NCBI GenBank assembly: GCA_032718565.1
Contig: JAVGVS010000040.1
Coordinates: 1,428,971 to 1,492,970 of the forward strand
Reading direction: 5' to 3'
Source: Distichodus sexfasciatus
Lineage: Eukaryota; Chordata; Actinopteri; Characiformes; Distichodontidae
Length of the DNA stretch: 64,000 bases
This document shows, one piece after another, positions 22,259 through 34,651 of this stretch. The notes below the pieces were generated by a model. The model searched no databases and was not told where the DNA came from. It saw only the letters and a list, made by a program, of their open reading frames with translations. Made by a program: the position numbers and the translations under genes. Every line of letters begins with the position of its first letter. Within the stretch, counting starts at the first letter, position 1.

Positions 22259-22773
22259 ATATATATATACACACACAGTATATATATACATATTTATAAA
22301 AGTTTATATTTCATTACAAAATACTATAATATACTGTAACATTTATTTTTTGTATGGAAAGCCCCCTTTGCATACTGAACTTTTTTTTTTTTTTTACTGT
22401 GAGGCACGAGCCGCCGTGTGCCGACAGTGGCTTGGCGCCGGGTTTGGGGTGTTATGGGAAGGCGTGTGCCCACAGCCCTGTGCGACTCCCACATCAGTAA
22501 ATCCCACTTCTCTGAGAGAGGCCCATGGCTTTGATGTCCGTCTCTCTCGAGCACTGATCTCAAGCCAGAAGCGCTGAAGTTACAGCAACTGTGAAGTTTG
22601 GTCTACTAAGATCTTTACAGCAGAACCTATATATCCATAGAGCAAGTGAGTTTCAAACTCCGAGAAGCTTCTGTCTTCTGGCTCTAAGACCTCTAAATCA
22701 GGACATGCAGCTTTTTAACTGTTCATTATAACACAAACTGATCTCTTGAGAAAAATCATGTTCATTCATTTCC

Positions 22774-23110
22774 AGTGTTGGGAAAGACGGCAGCTCTTTC
22801 AAGCTAATTAAAAGTAGCTTAGCTATAGCCATGCTACTGTTTTACTTATAGCGGTTAGCTACATTACAAGCTACAAGCGGTACCACTGAGGCACTCATGA
22901 GCAAGGTTCCGTCCACAAGAACTGCTACCCGGCGCTGCCCATGTTAGCTAACCTCTGCTCCTTCACGGATGGTTCAAATGCAGACGTCACTTTCCGCTGT
23001 GGTGCGCTGTGTGCTGTGCTGTGGTGAGTTCACAATAACACATAATCTCTCACTTCAGTCTTCACTCCAGATGAAGTAGCTACCTAAATCCAAGCTATAT
23101 TACGGCCAAA
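22774..23110. mobile_element. CAGTGTTGGGAAAG-type DNA transposon split by a SINE
   Basis: Left part (22774-22877) has CAGTGTTGGGAAAG and AAAGTAGCTTAGCTA; right part (23061-23110) has AGTAGCTACC. A SINE-A fills 22878-23060. Related pieces lie at 26523-26610, 35340-35480, 46418-46560 and 59625-59760. Confidence 0.55.
22878..23060 (+). mobile_element. SINE-A, head missing
   Basis: Begins at CGGTACCACTGAGGCACTC, runs through the core (CTCCTTCACGGATGGTTC) to TTCACAATAACACATAATC. Confidence 0.8.
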
Positions 23111-23205
23111 GATTCTTGCTTCCATCTTGGCCAAACTGGACTTAATCCTCCGACTCCATCTTGTAGCTGCCAAAAGTGCACAGTAATGCAGGGTAGCCTA
23201 TCAGA
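23100..23205 (+). mobile_element. SINE-B fragment
   Basis: GATTCTTGCTTCCATCTTGG, CCGACTCCATCTTGTAGCTG and the following block match 27008-27190 (second tRNA-derived family). Confidence 0.6.
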
Positions 23206-24954
23206 TGCCACTTCTGTAATTCAACACCAATCAGAAACACGTGGTAGGTGAAAATACATATCTTTGTAAAGAGAGGACAATAATAGCATTTTTGTAATTA
23301 CGATTACGAAAAGAGTTAAGACACTGCACCATAACACACATACTCACACACACACACACACATATTCCTTTCCATTGCAGGCCATCCATATGCTCCAAAT
23401 GCCAAAGACGCTGTTCATTGAAGCTGTTCGATATCTATCTAATGACCTTAGCATGGATGACATTTACTCAACCAAACCTCAGAGCTATGAATCCAATGGG
23501 GATAATTACCAACAAACTGCTGTGCGCGATCTCGGATTTCCATCGCGTTGGACATCTCCATTTAACATAAACAAAACCAACCTCAAGCATTCCAAGCTCC
23601 AAAAACAACAACAAAAAGAGGCCCCACAGAGGGTTCACCTTGAGCTCCCACCGGGCCCGCTCATAACGAAGAGCTTTCACAGGTGGCCCAACGTCCAACT
23701 GAGCATGAAAATAAAAAGCGGGAGGAAGCAAATTCCGCGAACACTCTCTTCTCCATCCCTTTCCAAAAATGCCAAGTTTTTACGGATTCGAATATCCGTG
23801 AAATGAATATGAGAAATCGGCCGGTGGAAAAAAGCTCGCTGAGGGCCGTCAACTCGTTTTTATGCGAGAAAAAAAATAACAGAGAGTGACTCTATTCTGC
23901 ATCGGCTGGCGTGTGACCTTTAAGTTAAGCAGAATGGTTTAAGGAAGAGGTTAAGAGTGACCACAACCCCACCTGGAACCGATTTCATCAATGCACAGAA
24001 GTCAGATTGGCTTTACGTGTCCACCGTAAGAATGGAGAGTTAATTCTAATTGGCTACTGCTCATAAATATTTAATTGCACAATCGTTCGGTCGACGCAAT
24101 TCAGTCCAGCAAGCCGTGCTATGATGCTTTCCCCGGTATAAATTACAGCAAGCCGCCTTGTTAGGGGTAATGGCGTTTGCGTGTTTGCAGTGGACGGATG
24201 GGGATAAAAAAAAAAAGATTTATCTGCATAAGCCGTCATTTATATTCAGGCTTTGTCCTTTACGGTCCCACTTAGTTTAGCCCCGAGCTTTTACTGAATA
24301 TACTGCATCTATGGCAAGCATTAATATCAGGGATATCATCAACAGCAACAACAACATCATCCATATTCAACGCACGAACTAGCCGAATGCGAAGGTGGGG
24401 GGGGCATGTTGGGAATGGTTTTGTCCAGGACTCCTGACTATTTGAGCTCTTCAGGCTGTCCGTCGTTAATAGCCTCCATCTCCACGCTCGGGCGGCGGTC
24501 GAGCAGTCTGCGGTACGACAGTGGTCAGGGGTCCTTGAGCCAGACTTGTATCGGCTCATCTCGGCTTGGCTCCCACAGTTAAGAGTCCAGCTGCTGCTGC
24601 TGTACCCCTCCCGTGCGACGCTTTCGGCGTGACCGCATGGGGAGAGATGATGGCTTTTCTCTCCCCACGTCCATGGTCAAGCTAATGAGAAAGCGCTCTT
24701 AAAAGGATAAAAAAAACACCACACTAGAACGCTTGAGGCTCCAAATAAAAGCTCTGATTGCGAGACGGCGTTCCGATGAAGCATTTCTAATGTCACATGG
24801 CAACGCCGCTTTAAGATGTAGTTAGCATGGAAAGTCAATTCATAGACGCCTGTCGAGGACTCAATGTTCCGTTATGAATCTCTTGACTTGGGTATTAGTT
24901 GGAGGCCTGAGTGCTGTCACTTTCTACAGATTACGGTGGCACAGTTAGCTACGC
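23206..24954. other. Non-coding stretch, partly GC-rich
   Basis: Contains (CA)n at 23344-23362 and mostly single-copy-looking sequence. A 143-codon open frame at 23375-23806 has no recognisable domain and an antisense open frame over it, so I do not call a gene. CpG dinucleotides are frequent around 24440-24640. Confidence 0.4.
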
Positions 24955-25378
24955 ATATATGCTTTTGCATTCGTGTTGTAGCTTTTGCATGTGTGTTGTT
25001 TTGCATGTGTATTTTAGTTTTGCATTTGTGCTGTAGTTTTGCATGTGTGTTGTAGCTTAACATGTGTGTTGCAGCTTTTGCATTCATGTTGTAGTTTTGC
25101 ATGTGTGTAGTAGCTTTGGCATGTGTGTTGTAGCTTTTGCATGTGTGTTGTATCTTTTGCATATGTGCTGTATCTTTTACATTTGTGTTGTAGTTTTGCA
25201 CTTGTGTAGTAGCTTTTGCATGTGTGTTGTAGCTTCTGCATTTTCATTGGGACACTTGCTTTTGTGTTGTAGCTTTTGCACTTGTGTAGTAGCTTTTGCC
25301 TGTGTGTTGTAGCTTCTGCATTCATGTTGTAGTTTTGCATGTGTGTTACAGTTTTGCATGTGTGTTGTAGCTTTTGTT
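24955..25378 (+). repeat. 20-bp minisatellite
   Basis: About 20 imperfect units of AGCTTTTGCATGTGTGTTGT with length variants of 17-20 bp. The motif lacks stop codons in several frames, which creates long but meaningless open frames on both strands. Confidence 0.9.
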
Positions 25379-26299
25379 GTTGCTTGACCAGCTGGGCCAC
25401 CATAACAACAAACTAAAGAATGCACCCGGCAGTCAGATTCTGGTACTTCAGAAATCATTGTCATAACACGTTTGTCTGTTCAGCAGCCCGAACTCTTATC
25501 ACTGCTTCAAGTATGTCGCATTCCTGTTCTCGGTGTTCGCAGCGTTCTCTCTCGCGGCCTGAATGCAACCGGCTTCACTGCGGGAAAGACGCTGCTCATA
25601 AACGTGGCTGTGAATGCAGCTCCCAAGAATAAGCGAGAAGAAATCAAACCCTAAACATTCTATTTTTAAGCCTGGCTTCAGCAGCATGTCGAATGCCATC
25701 AAACAGGGGAGAAAGTGGGAGGGGCTGCCCCGCTGCGACGCTCCAGCGCGTGGGAGGAAGACTCGCAGGAAGTTCTTTTGGGCCACAACCTCTCCGGCTC
25801 GGCCCCGGGTGAAAAGGGGTAGAGCAGGCGGCGAGCTCCTCTGTACAGTCCTGCCTCAGGGGCTCGCTCGCTTCTCCTCTGTGATGTGAATTGGCGCTCA
25901 GAGCTTTAGCCAGGCACAGACTCCTCACTAAGCCTCCTGGATGAAACGGATCCACTGACTTACTGTGACTATCGACCCCTCCCCACTCGACAGGACGCCA
26001 AAACCCTCGTCCTCTGCCTCCCTCCCATTCTGCCTCTCTTTTCCTTGCTCTCTCTGCTCTTTTCTGATTTTTGCGTCATCCTCCTTTCCACCCCAATAGT
26101 CCTAATGCTCCCCATTCGAGAGAGCTTCTCAGTCTTTTGTTAACATTCCTCATCAACAACCTCATTGCACCATGCTGATGTAATCTGTGTTTTTGAATCA
26201 GTGTAGATTGATGGCTCGTTAGAGCACTAGTAATAGCATCTGAAAAGTTAGCTACACTACAGCTACAACTACCCCTAAGAACCACTAATTCTCTCCATT
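25379..26299. other. Non-coding stretch with CpG-rich part
   Basis: 25730-25880 is CpG-rich and looks single-copy. The remainder has no gene that I can support. 26235-26280 has GTTAGCTACACTACAGCTAC, like the CAGTGTTGGG transposon family. Confidence 0.35.
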
Positions 26300-26355
26300 T
26301 GAATGAGTGATTATTTGTCATTGTGAACACACCACAGCACAGCACACAGCACCTT
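26300..26355 (-). mobile_element. SINE-A tail fragment
   Basis: GAGTGATTATTTGTCATTGTG plus ACACCACAGCACAGCACACA, the inverted family tail only. Confidence 0.7.
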
Positions 26356-26619
26356 AGTCATGTCGTACTGATGTAATCTACATTTTTCAGGCGTTGTATT
26401 AGTGACCATATGGGTGAGAGTTCGAGTCCCCAGAGAGTCTACAAAACAAATGATGGACCTCTGAGCAAAGGCCCTTAACATGTGACTCTTGAGTGCTTTC
26501 TGATATTAATATTTATGTTAATGTTGGAAAAGCTACTTTTTAAATGGTAGCTTTTCAAGCTGCAATCTACTTACGATGAAAAGTATTTAAGCTACACTAT
26601 GCTGGTTAACTACTACTAG

Positions 26620-27006
26620 TTGATGCAATTGGAAGCATAACGCTTTCTATAACTCGCTCCCTCCGCTCTTCCAAACAACACTGCCTGGCTGTGCCGTCCC
26701 TATGCACATGGCAGACCAATTCCACACTGTTTTCCTTGGTGGTTCTCTGTTGGTGGAAGGAGCTGCCAAGGGCCACCAGAACATGTCCATCCTTCTCCAT
26801 CTTCAAGAGCCTCCTGAAGACTCTTTTCAGAGAGCACCTCCTCTCTAAGGTCACTTCAGCCCAAACTTACTGAGGATACCTACACTTAGAACTTAGCACT
26901 TAGTACTTACTGTTAGTTTATCCACGGCCCCAAGCTTGTTTGTTTTTCCCTATTGTAAGTCACTTTGGATAAAAGCATCTGCCAAGTGTAATGTGATATA
27001 ATGTAA
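26620..27006 (+). pseudogene. LINE remnant: C-terminal end of a reverse-transcriptase protein plus 3' tail
   Basis: The frame over 26691-26873 contains WKELPRATRTCPSFSIFKSL followed by LKTLFREHLL, the closing motif (WNxLPxxxRxxxSLxxFKxxLKTxLF) typical of fish LINE ORF2 proteins. It is followed by the usual 3' tail GTAAGTCACTTTGGATAAAA and GCATCTGCCAAGTGTAATG. Only the last part of the element remains, as expected after 5' truncation. The LINE clade is not assigned. Confidence 0.7.
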
Positions 27007-27007
27007 C

Positions 27008-27190
27008 AGCTACTGAGTTGGCCCCATGTTCGGGGGATTGCTGGTTCAATCCCATCACAGCCAAGAGCTCTTGCTTCCAACTTGGCCAATGTGGACCCCA
27101 TCCTCTGACTCCATCTCACAGCAGCTAGGAGTGCGCCATGCCTCAATAAGCATGCACCATGCGGGCACTGTAGCCTGTAGTATCAGAATG
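27008..27190 (+). mobile_element. SINE-B, tRNA-derived
   Basis: Head with GGGGGATTGCTGGTTCAATCC (B-box match), then AGCTCTTGCTTCCAACTTGG, CCTCTGACTCCATCTCACAG and GGGCACTGTAGCCTG. Fragments at 23100-23205, 47820-47890 and inverted at 52321-52430. It follows directly on the LINE tail. Confidence 0.65.
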
Positions 27191-28165
27191 CACATGCACT
27201 CGACTATTGCCGTCAGCCTGTTTCTGTGGGAACGGGACCTACAGGTGGTGAAGCAATTGGCTTGTAATGAAGAAGGCCCTCCTGAGAGAAGTACGTGTGG
27301 CTTCAGACTCTTCCCTTATTCATCTCGAATCAGAGACAATTACAATGCGGTGGCGTAAAGTGATGGGAAGAGAACATGTTTCATTTGTCCCGGATGATAT
27401 TAGGGCTTTACAGCGTGTTAGTTACAAAATGGACAGGTGAAAAGTAAGAAGCTGCTGATGACATCACAAACTTTACTTCCAGCCCGACTGCCAGTTTTTA
27501 AAAATTATTTTGGCTTGACTTGACTCCTCTGTCAAGAACACGGACAGCCACAGGGCAGGAGATGAAGGGGGTGGGGGTGCGGGTGCGGGTGCTAATTATC
27601 TTTATCTAGCTTGGGCTCTCTGATAAGTGAAAGGTATTGTCCCGTCCTCCGTGTGCTTTGAATTCATTTGTTTATCAGACAAACCCTTTTATAGGCTCAC
27701 GAAGCGCTGCCGCCTCCACATATAAATGGGAGCCGGAGTGAGCGCCTCGTTCCCTGTGGCACATTTCAATGTGACCTTGCGGGAGCCGTATCAATTCAGC
27801 AGAGTGGACAACAATGGCGTCACGCTTCAGCCCAAGAGAGGGTGGCCTTTTTGGAGGGGGGTTTGTGGGGCAGCGCGTCTATCTGATAGTCCAAAAAAAT
27901 GGGTTTCGGATATTTTCTGGTGGAAATGTGGAGGATATATTTAGGTGTTCAAGTAGCAGTCAAGGACAGAGGTTGTTCAAGTCTAATTGATGGGCTTGAA
28001 AAGACCAAACTCGAGAGTCTGCCAGGATGGCTATTAATAAAACTCATGAATATGCGGCAGTTAATATGCCTTTCCGACTCAAGATGTGTCTTCCCCTACA
28101 AATGGTGTAGCTGTTCAGCGTTCTTATGATTAAAGATAGCGAAGCTAAAGCTGTAGCTACATCCA

Positions 28166-28418
28166 AGTGAGTTGTTATTTGTCATTGTGAACACAGCACA
28201 ACACACAGTGCACCACAACGAAATGTGATCTCTGCATTTGACCCATCTGTGAAGGAGCAGTGTGCAGCTGACATGGGCAGCCCCCGGGGAGCAGTGCTTG
28301 AGGATGCTACCCTGCTCATGAGCACCTCAGTGTTACCTTTACCGTTCCTTGCATTCAAACCAGTGACCTTCCAATCATGGGGGAAAAACGCCCAAAGCAT
28401 TATGCTACCAACTGCCCC
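28166..28418 (-). mobile_element. SINE-A, full length
   Basis: Inverted: tail at 28166, core, GGTACC block, head ending at GGGGCAGTTGGTAGCATAAT on the minus strand. Defines the 5' end of the family. Confidence 0.88.
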
Positions 28419-30887
28419 ATGTTTGCACTGGTGCCATGAAGCCTTGTGTCTCACCAGCATCATGTGTGACAACTTCCTACAAACAAGACTTAACGTAGTC
28501 ATTGCCTTCTGTTTCTTTTTTAACATTCTCCCAAAACCTTAAAACAAAGACTCCAGTTTTAATGCTCGTCTCTTGTGGAGAAATGTCTTATTTTGGTTAA
28601 AGTAATCTAGCTCCTAAATTACACAGTGGGAGCTGAAGACAAGCAATTTGCTATGTGCTGTGTCTTTGGTGCTCGCTCATTAGGCCGTGTTGTTGTTGTC
28701 CGCAACTGATGAGCTTCACGCTAAAACCGCTTCCGCACGGATTACCAATGTCGTATTCCTGGGGCAGAACATTTTAACAGGGCAAAAAGTTAAATGTCAC
28801 ACAATTAATTATTCGGCCGTTTAAGAGCAGTTTTTAGTGAGGATTATGCTCATTAAAACACCACATAAAACATGGCACATGGCTGCCGTCCTAAAACAAA
28901 CCTAGACAATGTTAGACTTGGCTGCATAATCGCTGGAAGTCCAAATTGCTTCTCAAGATGCATGAGCTTGATAGATCAGTGAAATTATTTGCAGAAAATG
29001 ATTTTGAAATAATATTTAAAATGCACACAGGCAGGACTTGTTTTCCTTTTGAGGACAAAAATGACTCCTTGTGTTCATATGGTTATCACTTTTGCTCAGT
29101 ATTTTACTAAATGTGACTGATATTATATCTTATATGACCATAATGAAAAAAAGAAAATTAACCACAATTGCTATACTTATTTACTCAAAAACTATATTTG
29201 TTTATATTACAAACATGACTTTTCACAGTCCCTAAATAATATGTTGTTCTGTGTGGTTCTTATTATTTCAAAAGTACCGTTTTAAACTTTGATTTCTGAG
29301 CCAAAAAAGCCATAAATGTTCACATGGTAAATTTTAATAGTGCATCTAGTGTATAGATTGTTTTCATACAAATCCCTAATTTAAACTACTATGTATGGTT
29401 TTCAATAATGATCATAACATTGTAGAAAAATTTAATATATTGTCTATTGTAAAGCTAAATGTAATATAATAAATGCATTGCACTGGACTTTGCTCTTCTA
29501 TACTGTATTAAATATTAGGTGCCTTTTAAATACTGAACACATAACAGATAAAACAATTGTGAAAATATATTAAATATATTGCATATTGCAACGCGGAATG
29601 TAATATAATAAATGGATCGCATCCAACTTGGCATTATTGTGTATGTACCACAAGGGACTGAACTTACAAACTGCAGACCACAGAAGACAAGAATAGAGGA
29701 TGATGGATGAATACTTTCCTAAAGAGAAACTGTTGAGCAGATGAAAAACTCTATAGCGGGATGTGAGCGCGGATGTCAGATGTGACTATCAGTAGGAGAA
29801 GAATGCAGCAGCATGACCTCACGACGCACACCAGCGCTAAGCCTCCAGAAAGAGAAAGACCAGGTTACATTCCACTAAAAATACACCCGAAAAAGTCTGG
29901 AGAGCCCTGGGCCAAAGTCTTAAGGATGGAAGAGATGAAGATTAACCTGAAACCTAAGTGATAGGTAACTGTGGAGAAAAATGAAAAAGTCCCTCATCCG
30001 AAACGTTCCACATCACCGGTGAAGCAACAAGACGAACTGACTGACTTGTCTTTATGGAAAGTGTGCACACAAAAAAGATTTGGAAAGAAATCGGAAATGC
30101 ACAAAAGCGTTTTCACACCAAACTTTCCTAAAATTGAGTAGTTTAACTTTTACTTTGTAGCAGAACTGTGCCCTGAAGAGCTGCAGCCACTGCGGTGTCT
30201 GGGGCCTAAAAGTGCAATGTTCCTGACTGTCCGAGTCAATTACCTGAGTGTAACCCCACTGACCACAAATTTCACCTTACTGCAGGCGAAAGTGTAGGAA
30301 AAAAAAACCTTACACAAGCAGGAACTGATAATGGTTGCCACACAGGTCAGGCAGAGCAACAGCAAGTTGCAGATTGACAATGTCAATAACATTTCTGATA
30401 GCAACAAACTTTATGTACAACAAAGTTACAGTCTACAGCAGTGAGGTCAAGTAATAAAAATACTTATATTTGAGATTACACCACTAGATTACACCTATTT
30501 CTGTACCTCGGATGTGGCTGGGATGTGTTGTGATTCCTGTAAGGGCTGTTGTAATGTCTAACTTAGCAGTAACCTCATGACTAGAAATGTTAAGAATTTA
30601 TAGCTTAATTGGTAACTTAAGTCTAGCTTTACAGATCGAAGAACAGTCGCAGGGTCGCCAACTCTCACGCATCTGGTGTGCCACTCGCATTAAGTATCAA
30701 TCTTACGCCCTCACGCTCAAGCAAGAAATCTAACCATTATTATATTCGGAGTTAGGACGAGGCTTCAGTGTTAACGCTTGTTTAGCGCTGAGGTTAGTGC
30801 TAACTCTAACCCTTACCAAAAATATCACTTCTGCCAACTCACCGAAGTTGGTGACACTGCAGTTGTGGACTACAAAACACTGTTGTA
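28419..30887. other. Non-coding stretch
   Basis: AT-rich. No repeat or gene that I can name. A short diverged direct repeat (CTAAATGTAATATAATAAAT... and GGAATGTAATATAATAAAT...) lies at 29450-29640. Confidence 0.4.
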
Positions 30888-30962
30888 CAATGGTCTGAAT
30901 AAGACTGTCTGCTAAATGCTGTAAATTTAAATGTACATGAAATGTACATGAAATGTAAATGA
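30888..30962 (+). mobile_element. LINE/SINE tail fragment
   Basis: ATAAGACTGTCTGCTAAATG followed by CTGTAAATTTAAATG and repeated GTACATGAAAT, a retroposon 3' tail. Confidence 0.45.
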
Positions 30963-31961
30963 AAATATAGCAACAAAGCCAAATTCTAGCTGATGACTGA
31001 AAACCAAGTTTTTAGATGGTTGTGAGGACCTTATTCAATCCAGATATTTGAGTGGTTATCTGATCCACCTATCAGATCGGTGCCATCTCTAGTTAGAATC
31101 AGCTGTAGCTGTAACTTTTATTTACATCTAATCATTATCTGGCCTCGCAAAGATAGTAAGACAAGAGTTGTACGTGTAATGAAACCTTTTTTTTTTTTTT
31201 TTTTACATCTTTTCCAGGACTTTCTGGACTGATTTGATAATGTTGAGCTAGATACTGAGATTTTTTAGATAAATGAGGATCAGAAGTGTGTTCAAGGAGT
31301 GGAAAAAGACCCCACAGACCATTTCTGCCCTAGAATTTGAATAGTGGTATGCGGCCAGAGTGTGTGGTTAATAGCATTGATGTTGAGAAAAATAAAACAT
31401 GAGAAAGATGAACATTGCTCAAGATAGGGTAATGGTTTTACTGGGTATAAAGTGTTTGAGTAGAGAGAGTAGCTTGGATATGGCCTGGCTTTCTACTATC
31501 CCATTGGACTGTTGAATTATTTTAATTGAAGGCACAACAATAAATTATTGTTAAATAGCTGTTTTGTGTCTATCATTCAAAAAAGTATTAGGTCATCCCT
31601 GTTCCTGTGGTCAAAAAACTGAAATTAATATAGACATGGATGAGGAATAATCTAGACTGTGCAAGTCAGCTGTAAAGCGGGAGATGTTATGAATGATTCA
31701 TGTGTTTGACTGAGCTCCAGCGCCCCACAACATGCCGGATTATATACTAGTACATATTTGGAGTTTTTTCCACAGCTCAGCTTTTCTCCAGGGGTCCGAA
31801 CTCCCAGCATTCCCCCCTTGGCTACAGGTAAAGACATATAGTAACGGGCTCAGTAAACAAGTACCTGCAAGGCATTTTTAAAGGCTGTGGTCCCCCATAA
31901 AACTGTCTGCCAACATATTCATCTCTGCGTTATGTGTGTGGCCTGCACAAAACTACAGCAT

Positions 31962-32008
31962 TTCGCAGACGCTCTGATGTGGAGCGACATACGTCAGTGC
32001 TTTTCAGT
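31962..32008 (-). mobile_element. LINE/SINE tail fragment
   Basis: On the minus strand GTATGTCGCTCCACATCAGA then GCGTCTGCGAAATGCTG, a diverged copy of the same tail type. Confidence 0.45.
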
Positions 32009-33701
32009 TCACATCACTAAAGCTGGACTTAAATCAGCAGCTGCTGCTTAACGAAATTATCTCCTGCTAAGTTACACACCTTAACAAACCTTGTCAAAGA
32101 ACAAAGTCAGAAGTTAATGCACGGACAACAAGAACACATGCATGAAAGGCCAGTGAGTAAGTGTCCCTTTTCATTAAAAAAACCAATTCTTCCTGTGTGT
32201 AATTAACCTAAGTGCAGAACACAGATCGGTCCGCAGTGCACCTGTTTTTACCACGTAAAACCGTGTCGGTCTGTGTCTCTGCTTTAATTCAATTCGGCAC
32301 ATGCAGACGCCAACGCGGGCGAGAGAGAGACCTGCAGGTTTTAATGCAATTTTCCAGCCCATCAAGCCAGTGTTCAGCACTGTGGCCCTGTGTTCAGAGC
32401 AGCTGTAGGAGGAGGAGGATGGGTGTGTCTTTTCCTGCTGACTCAGGACATGGCACCACTCACACACACACACACTGGCCAGCTCTTCACCAACCCCGCC
32501 CTGGACTGCCAGGCTGAGATGCCCACGTGTTTGTTGTGCTGGTTCAGTGCCAACGCTGCCACAAACCCGCTCCCTCCTGGGTATGTGGAGCACGTATATG
32601 TATGTGCTATATAAGTAGCGAAGATGTTAAAATGTGCAGCAGATGAAAGATGATAAAAATAGAGACCTATACGATTTGATCAGGTTTGCTTTCAGCTAAA
32701 AATATCTAACTTTAAGCAGGTTTGTGATTGCGCAGCCCAACGTTTAACAACCTGTGATGCTATGAGCATTGATGAGAATAACGGCGTCTAAAATAAATGG
32801 CATGAGTAACTGCGGTATATTTTTCAGTAACGGATAATTAACTAAATGCTTTTTCCATCGTTACAATGCTGTTATTGAAGGTGTTTTTATCCGACCAGGT
32901 CATTGTAACCATGTAATCAAGGTTATTCACTTGTCAGTGGTCATAATGTTAAGGCTAATTGGTATAAATGTATAAATTGTTTAAAAAAGTGCTAATTCAC
33001 AGCAATTAGAATTACATGCACGCAAGCACATGCATATGCATGCTACTGTACATGCCTGCGCTCACAGCATCTTTTAAACACTCTGACCTCCAGGAAAGGG
33101 CAGCATCTGAATCACCTACACCTACAAGGATTCCCGGTTACGCAAACATGACACAGCATAAAATAACGCAAGGCTATTGTGCGGCCGCCATGGAAACCTC
33201 TCTTACAGAGCCTCGGCAAATTCACTAGAGCTCCTTCAGTAGGCTTTAAGGACAAAGCCTGCATGCAGGGAGCCTGGCGCAGTCTTAGACAGAGCTCTTG
33301 GGCAAATTTGAGATAAGTCTGAGATTAAAATCGGCACAGTTCTGTAAAGGACTGTAACGATTACTGGCCGAACAGAAATGGAGAGGACGGTAAAGAGTAT
33401 GGTTTTTACTTGCAAACATCTGTGACATTCAAAGACACAGAGTCCGTATCCAAATCAGCCAAATCAAAATGTGGGGCAAAAGCAGAAGAATAATCCAGAT
33501 GCACAAATCAGCAGTAGATATGCAGAAGGTACAGTGGCTATAAAACCCAATGCAATTGAATCTAAAATCGCACTGGAAATATTTGAAAAATGTTTCATCA
33601 GAATGACAAACACATACAAAAAAAATCTGATTTACAGCACACTTTTCTGTTTGCGTTTTTAACATTTTGAATTGCATTGTGCATTTCTCGGCCACAATAC
33701 A
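32009..33701. other. Non-coding stretch
   Basis: Overlapping short open frames at 32174-32614 on both strands have no domain. A short (CA)n lies at 32459-32475. No gene supported. Confidence 0.4.
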
Positions 33702-33783
33702 GGGGTGTGTTTCCCAAAAGTTAGTTGCGACCGCATTGCTAACTATGTTAGCAACACTATTTGGCTTTTGGGAAACGCACCCC
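33702..33783. mobile_element. 82-bp palindromic MITE (progenitor type of the 22-bp satellite)
   Basis: Left end GGGGTGTGTTTCCCAAAAG, right end CTTTTGGGAAACGCACCCC, inverted copies with one mismatch. The inside has TTGCTAACTATGTTAGCAAC. The same ends flank both satellite arrays. Confidence 0.85.
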
Positions 33784-34050
33784 AGGACAGAAGGGCACGA
33801 CAGAAAACCACTCGATGCAGTGCTAGACATGACAATACATTGCAAAGAAAAGACTTAAACAATGCTTTTTAAAGACAAGAAGTTATGAGTTCAGCAGGTC
33901 AAAAAGCAATCAAGGCTCTCTGAGAAGACCTGGAACAAGAGTCTGGGTCAGAAAATCTATTTGGTGAGAGAGACTTATGGAATCGGGGCAAATGTCTCAT
34001 GGCTGATCAGGGCACATTTCACTATGTTGTACCTGTATACCAGTGAAAGT

Positions 34051-34306
34051 GAGTGATTATTTGTCACTGTGAACACACCACAGCACAGCACATAGTGCAC
34101 CCTAAGAAAATATGACATTATATGCATTTGACCCATCTGTGAAGTAGTAGTGGGCAGCTAACATAGGCAGCACCCAAGGAGCAGTGCTTGGGGACGGTAC
34201 CTTGCTCATCAGTACCTCAGTGGTACCTTTACCCGTTTGGGATTCAAACCGGTGACCTTCCAATCACGGGGACAAACGCCCTAATCATTACGCTATCAAC
34301 TGCCCC
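34051..34306 (-). mobile_element. SINE-A, full length
   Basis: Inverted tail, core and head; the minus-strand head ends GGGGCAGTTGATAGCGTAAT. Confidence 0.87.
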
Positions 34307-34422
34307 TGTTGTCTGTTCAAAGATATTTCTCTTGTGCAAAAGATCTCACACTGTTGGTGATCTTTTTTTATAAAAATCAAACATCACAAAATTTCTGGTT
34401 ATAAGTGTGTTCTAACATGCGT

Positions 34423-34515
34423 TACCTTGCACATGAGTACCTCAGTGGTACCTTTACTGGTTTGGGATTTGAACCAGTCACGGGGCGAAAAACATAGCAG
34501 TTATGCTGCCAACTG
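34423..34515 (-). mobile_element. SINE-A head half only
   Basis: Keeps the middle block (GAGTACCTCAGTGGTACC) and the head, but lacks core and tail. This is the opposite of ordinary 5' truncation. Confidence 0.7.
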
Positions 34516-34651
34516 TACATGACAAATAATCCATATCAAATCTCTTGAATATTAAAATTTAATAAGAGAAATTATTACTGATTTTACTATATGCTAAGTC
34601 GTAGCGGCATTACAGACACCGAGATATCAGCTCCACATTCCATTATATGAT

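Noticed and set aside
23375..23806. 143-codon frame
   Set aside because: No similarity recognised, overlapping antisense frames, no splice or start evidence. Could be revisited with RNA-seq.
24955..25378. CRISPR-like appearance of regular short repeats
   Set aside because: Units are contiguous without spacers and the genome is a vertebrate; it is a minisatellite.
25014..25403. 129-codon minus-strand frame with HTCK/THMQ repeats
   Set aside because: Translation of the 20-bp minisatellite.
29773..29961. 62-codon frame
   Set aside because: Short, no domain, no supporting signals.
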